64,000 nt of DNA from Sclerurus mexicanus (taxonomy: Eukaryota > Chordata > Aves > Passeriformes > Furnariidae). How positions within the stretch are numbered: the first letter of the stretch is position 1; each line of letters starts with the position of its first letter. Positions 1 through 12,500 of the stretch are shown in pieces. A program made the translations under genes and the position numbers. The notes under the pieces are model-generated. The model was not told the origin of the DNA. It ran no database searches and saw only the letters and a program-made list of their open reading frames with translations. The DNA is taken from assembly GCA_013396755.1 (NCBI GenBank), contig VWZF01006005.1, positions 39,136 through 103,135 of the forward strand, read 5' to 3'.

Positions 1-157
1 GCTACAGATAACACTCTTAAACCCTCGTGTGTAAATTGTAAATGAAACCATTGTTAGAGGGGTTTTTTTTAACCACGTCCGCTACGGCCTCATGCCAGAG
101 TCCAGTTTCGGAATCAAAGCTTTAATGCTTGCAAGGAAAATACATCTTAATAGGATC

Positions 158-276
158 AAATAGAATCCTAGAATCACAGACTGGTTTTGGGTTGGAAGGG
201 ACCTTAAAGACACCTTGCACTAGCCCAGGGTGCTCCAAGCCCTGTCCAGCCTGGCCTGGGGCACTTGCAGGGGTGT
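158..276 (-). mobile_element. CR1 LINE 3' fragment
   Basis: The + strand reads a degenerate (TAGAATCC)n-like end followed by GGGTTGGAAGGGACCTTAAA, the reverse complement of the CR1 3' end with its ATTCTATG-type tail. It is a 5'-truncated, non-coding relic in the GFPT1 intron. Confidence 0.8.
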
Positions 277-658
277 CAGACCAGCTCAGTGCAGTACAGG
301 TGACAGTCGAGTTAAACTTAGAGACCCAAATGTTTGCTCTGTGTGTGGCATGTTGGCATTGCTGGACCTGGCTGTCTCAACCCCAGAAATGACAGTTTCA
401 CAGGCTGGAGGCTGGGCATGATCCCAAACCTCTCCCTCATCCCCAGCATCACGTTTAAGCAGCAGAATGCTGTCACCCTTCGTGTGACAGTCTCTGTTTA
501 TGTGGTCTGCCCATCCCTCTCTCACACGAGAGTTTTACCACCAACGTGCAGTTGCAGCCCTGAAGGTGAAAAGTGACCAAGAATTACCCTGTAACTTCCT
601 GTTGTCAGAGGGGTCTGAACCTGTTCAGTCCCCGCACTTGTGTTCTGAGCAGTGCAGG

Positions 659-700
659 GATCCAGAGGAATTGATCCAGAGGAATTGATCCAGAGGAATT
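659..700. repeat. 14-bp tandem repeat, 3 copies
   Basis: The unit GATCCAGAGGAATT occurs three times in perfect tandem inside the GFPT1 intron. Confidence 0.95.
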
Positions 701-2047
701 GCTGTCCTGTGTCTTGCTGCTTCCTAATGGTGCAGCTGCTCCAAGGAGCAGTGCCAGCAGCTTTGCCTCTTGGTTGTGTTGGATAAGTAGCAGTAACCCT
801 TCGTGTGTGTGTGTAACACTGGATTTGTTTTACTCATTGTCTGAAGTTTGGTTTGTTTCTTTTTTTCCCAATTGCACTTTCAGCTGTACAATCTATGGAT
901 CATTCTTTTGATGGAATATCCATAAAAACGGAGGAAGGTGCCTGCCAGAAAAAAAAAAGCTCTTACTGGGAATGTCACACAAATCCTCCAGTTCCGTAGG
1001 AAAGGAATCACAAATGAGACAAAGATGCATTGTCTCTTTAATATGTGGTTATTGCTTTCCTTGTGAAACAAATGGGATAATCAGAATTCCTTCTTGATCA
1101 GAAACACCATGAGCAACACACAGGAAAATCCACCCACCATCCCATTTCAAATATTGGGACATAATGCTCAGCATATGTGCAAAACTGATGACAGTGCACG
1201 TTCCCTGCAGCTCTGACTACAGGAGGAAACACTAAATCACCTTAAAAAATAAACCCACTGAACTGGGAGGCTGCTAAGAATCCTAGTGCAGGCATTCTCC
1301 TGAATTCCTTCTGGGATTCTGGTGGTCAGAGCTGCATCTCCCCCCTGACCGTGGTGGGAGTCTGGTGGAAGCAGAGTCTGAGGCTGCAGTGTCCTTCCCT
1401 TCACTGATTTATCAAGGGTGAACCAGTTGAAATTCACATTCAGGACTTGATTTGTTTTCAAAGGCCGACCCGCCAGATGTGATGTGATGAACAGAGTTCT
1501 CACCTGAAGCAGTGTGGAGTGGTGAGGATGAAACTGTGAAGCCAGGTTGACCTGAATTCCCAGGGGCTTCAGGAAGCAGAGCACTCAGGGAGGCTGAAAA
1601 ACTGCCCCCCCTGCCCATTTTTGCTGTGCCTGTTTGTTCTCTGGGGTGTCTGCACTTCTGGTTCAGAAGGGGAGAGGTGAAAGGGTTCCCTCTGTGTTGC
1701 TGAGTTCTGAATTCTGGTAGGTGGGATGGTTGGGGCAACGAGCCCAGTTATCCACAGATAAATGGACAGTCTGTGGAAAAATTCACAGATAAAATAACAC
1801 CCACAACTGGCTGATGATGCTGACTGTGACTGCCTTGGAAATCACACACCCAGGGCACCTGTGGGGGCACAGTAAGAACATTCCACTTTCCAGCCCCACA
1901 TCTGTAACACAGGAAAGCAATGCGACATAATAAAGGCAATGCAGGGCAATGTTCTGTTTTGAGGAACCAGATTTGCATGTTCTGATCAGGTCTGGGTGCT
2001 TCTCTTGGGGAATGGCCACTAAAAAACATCTCTGCTCTGTCCTTCCT

Positions 2048-2151
2048 CAACACCCAATCAGTCTCTTATGTCTCAACACCAAATCAGTCTGTCCTTCCTC
2101 AGCACCAAATCGGCCTGTTATGTCTCAACACCAAATCAGTCTCTCCTGTCT
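2048..2151. repeat. 26-bp tandem repeat, 4 copies
   Basis: Four units of 26 bp start with CAACACCAAATCAGTCT or close variants and differ from one another by a few substitutions. The array is intronic to GFPT1 and produces meaningless open frames. Confidence 0.9.
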
Positions 2152-3400
2152 CATCTCACCAACAAAGGTGTTGTTTCCCTCCTTTACTGACTCAATGACT
2201 CGAGTGCAGGGCTCTAAGTCATTGGCTGAGTGGACTTTCTTGCTGAGTATCAACATGAAAGCAGTATTTTTAATTTACATTTGCATTTGCAGAAATATTA
2301 TAACTCTGAACACCCTGAGCTCTGCTGGCACCACTGAATCAGCTCAGTGTCCAGTAGGTGAAACAGCATCAGGATTATGGAATAAATATAAAACAGAGGA
2401 ACTTGAGTGTTGTTGTTCTCCAGCAATGGGCACGTTTTGGTGGATAAGGTGATTAATCCACCCCCATCCTCTCCATACCCTGCGCAGTGACTGGCAAATA
2501 ATTTTGCTCAAGGCCAGTGCTGAGCTGTAGGTGCTGGGTCATCTGCATTCCTCATGAGCTTCAGCACTGAGCAGTGTTTTTTGAGGAGGAGGATTAGAGA
2601 GTGCTGGGGATTGCCAGAGTATTCCAGAAGGGATCCCTGGTGAAGCACTGAACTTCTTCAAAGGCTTAGCAGAAGTTTTTTCCAAAGCTGACTCTCAGTC
2701 CTGTGTCCTCCAGCGCTCCTGGATCCCTCCTGGCAGTAGCAGAGGACCCACAGCAGGCCTGATTTTTGGATCACCGTGAGGTGGTTGTATTTGATAGAGC
2801 AGGAACAAGGCCCAGCACTTAACCCTGGCTTTCCTGAGCTGTGTCTGACCACATGAGCTCAGCCAGACAGGACTGGGTTTGGGTTACACCTTGCTCGGAG
2901 GAGCGCTGTGGTTTGCACAGGTGGCAGCTCTGAGAGAGTTTCCCCAGTGCTGAGAATAATTGACCAAAGAAAAGAGCAATTCTGTCTCTGAGAGCCTGGG
3001 GAGAGTCAGGGAGGCAGCAGCAGGGGAGAGGCTTGAAATCAGAAACAGGGCAGGTTCGAGTGGGTAAATGGCTGCTCAGGAAGCAGCTTGAAGTCTCTGC
3101 TAGTGGAGCCACAGAGAACTTTCATTTGAGCTTTTCCTTGTATTTTCCTCTGCACCAAAACCCCTGCACCAACCCTGCCCTCGCAGATTTAATTGGAGAG
3201 GACGTAAAACCCTCGCAAGCCAAGTGAGCAGCGGCACAGCCCCACGAGGGCTGCTGTGTCCCCCCGCCCTCTGGCTCTGCTGGGTTCCCTGGGACCACCT
3301 GCAGGGACCAAAATAATGCTTCATGTTGGTACCAAGCCCTGGGGGCTCTGTGGGGCTGCCCTTGCTCGGCTCTGCCAGCTCCTCATGCTGTGTCTTCCAG

Positions 3401-3506
3401 GGAAGGACAAGAAGGGAAGCTGCAGCCTGTCCCGTGTCGACAGCACCACCTGCCTCTTCCCCGTGGAGGAGAAGGCTGTGGAGTATTACTTTGCTTCTGA
3501 TGCCAG
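3401..3506 (+). CDS. GFPT1: GFPT1 coding exon: linker, phospho-regulated segment
   Basis: The exon starts with two bases completing a Gly codon and ends with AG of a Ser codon finished in the next exon. It encodes [17 protein letters not shown] and then [15 protein letters not shown]. This linker between the glutaminase and isomerase halves contains the Ser (SRVDS) known in mammals as the AMPK-type site (Ser243, short-isoform numbering). The motif is intact here, so the same regulation is plausible. Donor is CAG|GTGAG. Confidence 0.95.
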
Positions 3507-6500
3507 GTGAGATGCTTTCAGCACCTTTTGGTGCGTGTCAAAATGTGCTGTTTAAAGGGGGAGGCCTTGAACAAGAGGTGGGGAGGTCTCTTTGGCCATC
3601 ACCCTACAAATGTGGACAGAAGCAGAGTTTTGTTCCTGGAGTGAGTGCTCTCCTTGGAGTGGTGGAGTTGTCCTCCTTCAGGCACATCTATTGGGATCTC
3701 GTAGTGATAGGAAACCTGAGAGCACTGACCTAAATTAACAGGACAGGTGCTAATTAGCAGGAGAATTGCGTTGGTTCTCCAGGGATCTCTAATTTCAGTG
3801 CCTGCTTCATCGTCAGTCAGTCAGTCAATCAATCAATCAATCAATCCTGGCACCATCAAAGGAGTCTCACTGTAATCCCAAAGAAGGGAGGAGGGACTAC
3901 CTTGGCTGCAGCTTTTGGGAGTCTCTGGATTAGGGAAATGGATGCTTTCTCCAGGAATGTGAAAATCCTGCTGTGGGTGATTTCTGCAGCTCTTTTCATC
4001 AGGGAGTTTTGGAGAGCCTTAGGACACCCAGAGGGTTTTAGAGCTTTCCAGTGACTTGCCCAAGGCCAGGACAAAAGCTCCTAAAACAGGGAGCTGCTGA
4101 GAGAAAGCAGAGGCTCAAACATGGGTGTTAAACCCCTTTGCTAATGCCAGGGTTGGCTGCAGGCAGGGAGGGTGTTTGCTGGTGTGTGATTCCTGGGGTG
4201 CTTCGGAGCAGGTCTCAGTGGGATTGAACAGGGGGAAGGTGAGGCACAGGGAGGGACAGTGGCTCGTCACTGCAGAACCAAGGGGGAACCTGCCCCTCTG
4301 GCTGAGCAGCCTCTGTGCCAAGGCAAGTCGCTGTCCCGGCTTCACTCTCACACCCCAGTGCTGCTTCGGCTGAGCAAGGCAGAGTTTCTCCTGGAAGCAG
4401 GCACTGAAATCAGCAGCCGGGTGGCTGCAGAAGACGCAGCTCCCTCGGCAGGGTGGGATTCCATGCGCCGTTCCTCTGGAAGGAGCAGCTTGCTCCTTGA
4501 GGAGCCGTGGGCTGGGCAGGGAGGGGGCCGTGGCTCTCCTGCTGCCGGGGAGTCTCACGAGGAGTGCTGTGTGTCCCCACAGCGCCGTCATCGAGCACAC
4601 CAACAGGGTCATCTTCCTGGAGGACGACGACGTGGCGGCCGTGGTGGACGGCCGTCTGTCCATCCACCGCATCAAGCGCACGGCGGGCGACCACCCGGGC
4701 CGGGCCGTGCAGACCCTGCAGATGGAGCTGCAGCAGATCATGAAGGGTAAACGCTCCCGGAGGTCGCCCGGGCGGGTGGCACGGGCCTTCCCTGGAAATG
4801 GGGATAAATCGGGGGGAAAGGACCCCTGGAGGGCTCCTGGTCCCGTCCCCGAAGCAGGAGGGAGGAGTGTCCAGTCAGGGCTGGAGCAGCTCCGAGGGCA
4901 GAAGTGCCACAGCCCCTGGGAGCACCTGGGGCCGTGTTTTCTGACCCTCGGGCTGGAAGGAGCCCTGTGATGGCACCGGCCCTCTCACTGTTAACACCAT
5001 ACTGAGGACGGTTGTGGGGCTGAGAATTTTCCTTCCTGCCTGGGGCCGTCTGTTTTTGCCAAGATGAATCCCTAGCAGGACTTGCCACTCCAGATCTGCC
5101 CCTTCTCTGACACCTTCTAGGAACTCGAGTCAGGCTCTCATGATGAGCTGATGCTTTGGCAGGAAAAGAAGCATCGATTTAATAATCTCTGGGTGGTCAC
5201 TGGCCTGTTGGTGACTCTGCTCCAAGCTTCTCCCTACATACCCAGGGAAAATGTCAATTGCCAGGAGGTGAAGTGTTCCAGCTTGTTTTCTTTCCTCCTT
5301 CACAGGCAACTTCAGCTCTTTCATGCAGAAGGAAATATTTGAGCAGCCGGAATCTGTCGTAAATACCATGAGAGGAAGGGTCAACTTTGATGACTACACT
5401 GGTAATTGAGCTTGAGCCTCCTCCCTTTCTGACAGCTCGGTGTCCAGCAGCTCCTCCCTGTAGCTCCAGTGGAGGAAGCAGATGCTGACACGGGTGTTGA
5501 ACCCGTGCTGGGCTGAGCTGGTGGGGTGTCTCGGGGTGCCCTCAGAATGCCCTGTGCCTGTGGCACCGTCACCTCTCACGGTGGCTCCTTGCGAGGTGGT
5601 TGGTGGTGACCGTGACACGGTGTGTCAGCACCGGTGATGCTGAGTGTTCCTGCTGCCTGGCCACCCTGATTGTCCCCTCTGCACCCCCTCACAGTGAACC
5701 TGGGTGGGCTGAAGGACCACATCAAGGAGATTCAGAGGTGCCGGCGTTTGATCCTCATCGCGTGTGGCACGAGTTACCACGCGGGCGTGGCGGTGAGTCG
5801 GGGCTGGGCTGGGCTGGGTGGCAGCTGCCACGGTGGCACAGACCCATGGGATGGCCTGGGGTGGAAGGGACCTCATCCGGTGCCACCCCCTGCCGTGTGC
5901 AGGGACACCTCCCACTTGCCCAGGTTGCTCCAACCTGGCCTTGGACACTTGTGGTGATGAGGCAGTCGCAGCTTCTCTGGGAATTCCATCCCAGCCCCTC
6001 CCCACCCTCACAGGGAACAATTCCATCCTAACATCTAAGCCTAGTCTACTTTTTTCCCTTTAAAGCCATTCCTTGTCCTGTCCCTCCATCCTTTGCCCAA
6101 GTCCCTCCCCAGCTGTCCTGGAGCCCCTGCAGGCGCTGGCAGTGGCTCTCAGGTGTGCCCTGGCGTGTGCCAGGGTTGGTTTCAGGTCCTTGTGAAAGCT
6201 GCCAACACCAGACTCAGTTCACCAGCAACAGCAGTAGGAAAGAAAGGCTGAGGAACCAGAGTACTTGGGGAAATGTTGCCTGTGACTTGCACGAGTGTGG
6301 GAGGCTTTAAAAACCCAAACCTGCTCTGTTGTAAAAGACAACTGGCAGGGGAGGGACGGAGCAAGAGCAGAATGCTGGAGCCTCTCTGGGCTGCACTTTG
6401 GCAGCCTGGAATGTGGCAATGGAAAGTCCCCAGAGCTTCCCAGAGGAAGCCTTTCCTCCTCTCAGCAGTGCTGCAGAGCACAGCAATGGCAACTGCCGGG

Positions 6501-9500
6501 CAGGGGCCAGAAGAGGAAATGTTTGTCCATCCTGATGAGCCCTGTGAGTCAATTCTGACAGTGATCCCCCAAAACCAGCTTCTGGTGCTTCCCAAATTCA
6601 ATTAGAGTCTGATAGAGGGATTTTATCATCTAATACATATATAATGAGTGGGACTGACTGGAGAACCATCTCCCTGGAGGGAGGACTTGGCCTCACAGGC
6701 TGTTGCACCAAAGCAAGGGCACTTCTGCCAGGGCTAGTTGGCCACCTGAGTGAGAGCCCGCTGAGTAATGAAAATGCAACCCAGCTCTGACACGCAGTGG
6801 GATTTTGGGCCTAATATTTTCCAGCGTGTGGCAGCTGGAAGGCTCCTTTGTGCTGCCCACCCTGGGGTGCCTGAATGGGCTGTAATATGTGCAATATGTG
6901 CCATCTCCTCACCCCAGACCCGGCAGGTGCTGGAAGAGCTCACGGAGCTGCCAGTCATGGTGGAACTGGCCAGTGACTTCTTGGACAGAAACACCCCAGT
7001 GTTCAGAGACGACGTCTGCTTCTTCCTCAGCCAGTCAGGTACGGGCTCCCTGCAGCCTGGAGGTGGCAGGGAGGGAGGGGAGAGGCAGCAGGGAGGGAGG
7101 GGAGAGGCAGCAGGGCCAAATCCTGGCGCCTGTCTGTGCATTTTGGTGGGGGTTTGTGAGGGAGGAACTGGGCACGTGGAGAGATGGAGATGGGGAGGAG
7201 CAGAGGGTTTGGGTAGCTGAGGTTTCCACCTGGTGACAGGGGTTTGTTTCCTTTCTCTGGGAGGCAATATTCCATCAGTCAGTTAGCAGAGTGGAAAATG
7301 CTGCTGAGCTCTGGGTAGAGGTGTCTCCTGGATGGTTTCAGCTCCCTGGTTAAAGCACTGCCATGTGGTGGATTGGAGGCACTGAAGGGATGAAACTCTC
7401 AGACACAAGTGTCCAAAAACACACCCTTGGAATGGAGTGGGAGGTGGAAGGACACTGAAGCATAAAAAATGTGTATGATGGGTATCATACTCGTATTTTC
7501 AGTGTTTTCCCCTCTTAGTTGCATTTGCCATTTCAGACTTCAATGACAGCTGTGACACTAGAACTAGTCATTGCTTTACCCCCACAGGTTCAGATACTCT
7601 CTTGGTAGCAGTTTTTAGTTCTCAGTCACCAGTGTGCCAAAATATCCTCTCGGGGTGGGGGGGCTCATGGGCAGGTTCTGCCTGGGGTTTTTGAAGAGAC
7701 ACTTCCCCTGAGAGCCAGTCCTGTCCCAGTGTAACAGGGAACACTCCTTAGGGCATGTGGGGAGCAGTGTCTTTCCCCTGAAGTGTTGGATGTAGCATCC
7801 CAACAAAGATGTTCCTGGAACCTGAGCTTGCTCACCGGGCAGTAAAATCCCAAAGCAAATATTGAGATGAAAGAAGTCGTTCCCCCACCCCTAAACCTGG
7901 GTTTAGGAGTAGATTCCCACCCTGCAGGACCTGCTGCAGTGAGCAGGGTGGGCTTGGGCACTGAGGGACAGGTTTGGGGTTTCTGTTGTCACCTCACATG
8001 TGCAGGACTCAGGGCTGTGTCCTTTAGGGACTGGAGCAAACTGGTGGCACAGGCAGGAATACACAGCCCCTCTGCTCTCAGCCCCATCTCTGAGCTCAGC
8101 TCATGAGCAGCTCGAGAACATCCCGGATACGTTTTCCCCTCACCCCTCCCTGCCCGGGGAAATTTTTATTAACCACAAAAGTGAAGAAGAAGATACACTT
8201 CCCCCCCCCTTTTTTAAAAAAATCAGAAGAGAACACTGACTTTTCCTTTACACCAAATGGTTTTGTGCTCTCTGTGTTTCCCTGTCCTACGTTTGGGGGC
8301 CAGACCCATCGTGCTGGGGCTGAAGGAGCCGCTGCCTCCCCACCTTGCAGGGAGCTCAGAGCTCTCCCAAGGCGGGCAGCGAGCAGCTCCTCACCCCCTC
8401 CCTCCCGGTGTTGCAGGTGAGACAGCAGACACCCTGATGTGCCTCCGGTACTGCAAGGAGAGGGGTGCCCTCACCGTGGGCATCACCAACACCGTGGGCA
8501 GCTCCATCTCCCGCGAGACCGACTGCGGCGTGCACATCAACGCGGGCCCCGAGATCGGCGTGGCCAGCACCAAGGTGGGCACGGCCCAACCCCTCCACTG
8601 CCCTCTGCCTGCCACTGCAGCTCCTCCTGTGGGCCCTGCGTCCCCTCTTGGGTCCTCTTTAGTCCCTTTCCCTGTCCCCTTTTGACACGGTGTTGGTCGT
8701 TGGGTGGTTCTAGACCTTGCGGCCAGCAGAACTCTTCCTCTTATTGCAGCTTGCAAAGGGCTTTTCTAATCTCTTTGTTAGGAAGAAACTGGATTGGATG
8801 TTGAAAAGAAACGGGTCTCGGAGGGGATGGTTCCTAAGAGGCAGGAATTCTCTCTTTCCCATCGTTTGTCTTGAGTGCACACTCAGTTTAAACTTGAGTC
8901 TGAAGATTGAAAGACAAGATGATGGAAACCTTGACTAGTTGTAACTCCCTTGCAGGCCCTGCCTTCCCAAAGAAACCTGGATATTAAGACTATACTTTTG
9001 GCCAGTGGGGGAATCAAAGAGCTTTTTTTTAATCTTTTTTTTAAGTGAAATGTATTAGATTTTGAAAACAAGCAGGTCTCAGAGGGGATGGTTCCTAAGA
9101 GGCAGGAATTCTCTCTTTCCCATCGTTTGTCTTGAGTGCACACTCAGTTTAAACTTAAGTGCAAAAAAGAAGAGACAAGATAATGGAAACCCTCCCAAGG
9201 AAACTCAGATATTAAGACTGTATTTTTGGCCAGTGGGGGAGTGGTCTTGTACAGAAAGGCAGTGGCCACTCAGGGAGCGTTGTGGCCACGTGTGACACAG
9301 CTTTGCTGCGTTTCATTTGGGTGAGGTGCTGCTGCATGGTGAGCTCTGCTTTGGTTCAGTTATATTTAGAGGCGAGATGATGTCAATCTGTTACATAAAT
9401 TCAGCCAAAAACCACACTGGAGTTTAATAGTTCACTGGGGAATTTGATCATGGAAAATTCACGAGCCTCTTGCAAGAAACTCTGGAGCGGGTTGTTTGTC

Positions 9501-12500
9501 CCTGTTGTTCTCACATGGCCAACAGTACAGTTTGGAGATAAATGGCATTTTTCCCTCTGGTGATGTGGGGAGTTGCCAAAGTTGTACATGAAATAGGAAC
9601 TTGAAAAAGTTCTGCCCTGAGGTTGCCCAGAGCTTCACTTTGAGAATATTCTGATCATCCCAAGCATGTTAGTGGGGCCGGTTGATGCTCTGGGCTTCTG
9701 TGACCTCCAGCTGCACCAAGGCAGAGCAGCTCCCATCCCACAGCAGGCTCCTCCAGTCAGCACAACTGAAGCTCTCCTGGCTTCCTCCAGAACTGTTTAA
9801 TTCTCCAGCAGAGCACCGTGGAAGTTTGTTTGGCCATTGTTTGGGGAGGCACAGAAATCCTGCAAACCTGGAGGCGGCGACACCGGTCACCGTGGCCTTG
9901 TAGACACAGGTGGAACCTGAGCCAGGTGGAGAGTTCAGAACCTGTTCTTGTAGAAGGGAGGAGGGGAACCACTTCACTGTGGTGCAGAAGAATCTCAGCT
10001 GCTCGTTGTGGGCTTCCACTGCCCGTCTCCATCTGGTGGGTCTGCCCTGCTCCAGTGTCCTCAGCATGTCCTTGCAGTGAAGGGGGACACAGGTGTGGTC
10101 ACCAACAGGCTTTGGCAGTCACCAGGGAGTCTCGGAATATAAAATCCTGGTTGTCGTGTCTGGATCTCTTGCAGCATGAGGAGATCATTGGGTGCCTCCA
10201 CTGGAGACCTGCTCAAGTGTGATTTGCCCTGTGGCTTTCATGTTCATCTCTGCCACTAAAGTGGAGCGAAAGCTGCTGCTTGGTGCCACGTTAAGAATAA
10301 AGCCAAGAGCTGGCCTGGGGGTTTTACCTGGTGGGTGATAACTGGTTAGTGCCCCAATGACGGGCTCTCTCTCTCTCCTTCCAGGCCTACACCAGCCAGT
10401 TTGTGTCCCTGGTGATGTTTGCCCTGATGATGTGTGATGACAGAATTTCCATGCAGGAGCGGCGCAAGGAGATCATGCGTGGCCTGAAGGGGCTGCCAGG
10501 TGGGCCAGGGTCGCCGGGCTGCCCCAGGGGTCCCTTGGAATAGTCACTGGGGCTTCATACGAAGCACAGTTGCAGAGTCTCAGGGCCCTGGACCAGCCAG
10601 CCTGGTCAGTGAGGGCTGTTCCCAGTGACTCGTGTTCTCTCTGATGTCTCCAGCCCACTAAGCTGGACCAGGAGAGCACTGGATCTGCTCTGTTGGCAGG
10701 TCATTGCTCTGCGTGCCTGGGAGGGATGAGCAGTGCGTGTAGTTTGAGACGCAGGCACTGGAGCACACTCACTTTGGGTTCTCCTCCCTCCTTCTAGACT
10801 TGATTAAAGAGGTGCTGAGCATGGATGATGAGATCCAGAAGCTGGCCACTGAGCTGTACCATCAGAAGTCTGTCCTCATCATGGGCCGTGGCTACCACTA
10901 CGCCACGTGCCTGGAGGGAGCTCTGGTAAGAGGTTTCCTTCCTTAAAGCTGGTTCCAACACCTTTGGGCTTCAGACCTCTGTAGAAGGAGCAGCACAGGG
11001 CTAAGAGCAGTTGGGAGTGGCAGCCCTGGTGTGTGGCAACACTCTGGGTCAGAGGGGGGCACTGGCACAGGGTGCCCAGAGAAGCTGTGGCTGCCCCATC
11101 CCTGGAAGTGTCCCAGGCCAGGCTGGAGCAACCTGGGCCAGTGGGAGGTGTCCCTGGCCATGGGTGGGCTTTAAGGTCCCTTCCAACCCAAGCCATTCCA
11201 TGATTCTATGACTATAAACAGCTAAAACTCACCATAACAATGCTGAGGCTGCTGCTTAAAGGCTCCCATGTCACAAGCTGTGCTGGGTTGAAAGGATGTA
11301 TTTTCCCCATTCGCACTGGGAACGCTTTACTGGAACAGACTGGGAACCCTGATAAATCCAGGTGTTTGCACAGTTGGGATGGGATTTCCAGAAACACCAC
11401 CCAGCCCTGAGCATTCCCAAACCCACAGATTTGCAGTTGTTACCTCTGAGGAGGTTCCTGTTGCCCTGAGTTCTGTCCCCCACTGACCTGCAGATGTGCC
11501 TTCTTTGCCCCTGCCTGCCCAGTCCGACTGTGCTGGTGGCTGTGCAGGGTGGTGGCAAATCATAAGGGCTGTGGTGGGTCTGCTGGTGGAACTGGGGCTG
11601 CTGGTGACCTGTTGTTGCCTCCAGCCCAGCTTGGATCTGGCTTTTCAGCCTGACTCCTGTGCCTGGTTGGATCTGAGGAGAGCCGGAAAGTTTTTAAAAA
11701 GTTACAAAGCGGAAGAATCCACAGAACAGGTTAAAAACCCAAATAAATACAAGTTTGCTCAAAGTTTTGTGGATGTTTTTCCCCTAGAAAATTAAGGAGA
11801 TCACCTACATGCACTCGGAGGGCATCCTGGCAGGGGAGCTGAAGCACGGCCCGCTGGCACTGGTGGACAAGCTCATGCCAGTCATCATGATCATCATGAG
11901 AGACCACACCTATGCCAAGTGCCAGAACGCCCTCCAGCAGGTCATTGCCCGGCAGGTGAGGCCCTGGCAGCGTTGGCAGGGCATCGGGAAGGGTGCTTTT
12001 GATTGATAGAGGAGCACTGGGCACCGAGACCGTTCACCTTGGTGTCACTGCCCAAAACGTGGGGGCATTCCGGGAGCAGGTCCTGCAGCAGGGCTGGCCA
12101 ACCCTTAAGTCCCCGTGGGGCCGCCCACGGCACGTGAAGCCATTTGGTTGCAAATTAATTCATTTTTGCTGCCGCTGCTCTGACCAGAGCGGGAAAGGAA
12201 CCTCCCAGCTCTGCTTCTCTGCAACGTTTCCCTCTGTGGCAGGGGCGGCCCGTGGTGATTTGTGACAAGGAGGACATCGAGACCATTAAGAGCAACAAAA
12301 GGACGATCAAGGTGCCCCACTCGGTGGACTGTCTGCAGGGCATCCTGAGCGTCATCCCCCTGCAGCTCCTGGCCTTCCACCTCGCTGTGCTCCGGGGATA
12401 CGACGTGAGTACAGCTCTCCTTCCTCGTGCTCTCGCGTGAGCCACCCGCGGGGCTGGCACGGGTGCCCCGGGTGCCGCTGCCAGGCTCTGGGGCTTGTCT

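Larger units (their letters stand above)
1..3400 (+). other. GFPT1: GFPT1 intron (5' part outside window)
   Basis: No exon could be supported here. The 3' end is a clear acceptor (pyrimidine tract and AG at 3399-3400) for the first visible exon. The stretch holds a CR1 fragment near its start, a 14-bp triplet repeat at 659-700 and four 26-bp tandem units at 2048-2151. In mammals a 54-nt muscle-specific exon precedes the exon at 3401. I looked for its coding signature in this stretch and did not find it, so it is either further upstream, too diverged for me to see, or absent. Confidence 0.75.

Noticed and set aside
1..3400. Search for the preceding GFPT1 exons, including the muscle-specific 54-nt exon
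   Set aside because: No segment with splice sites and the expected TARTQIG/RWGSQGE-type or upstream coding signature was found, so none is annotated.
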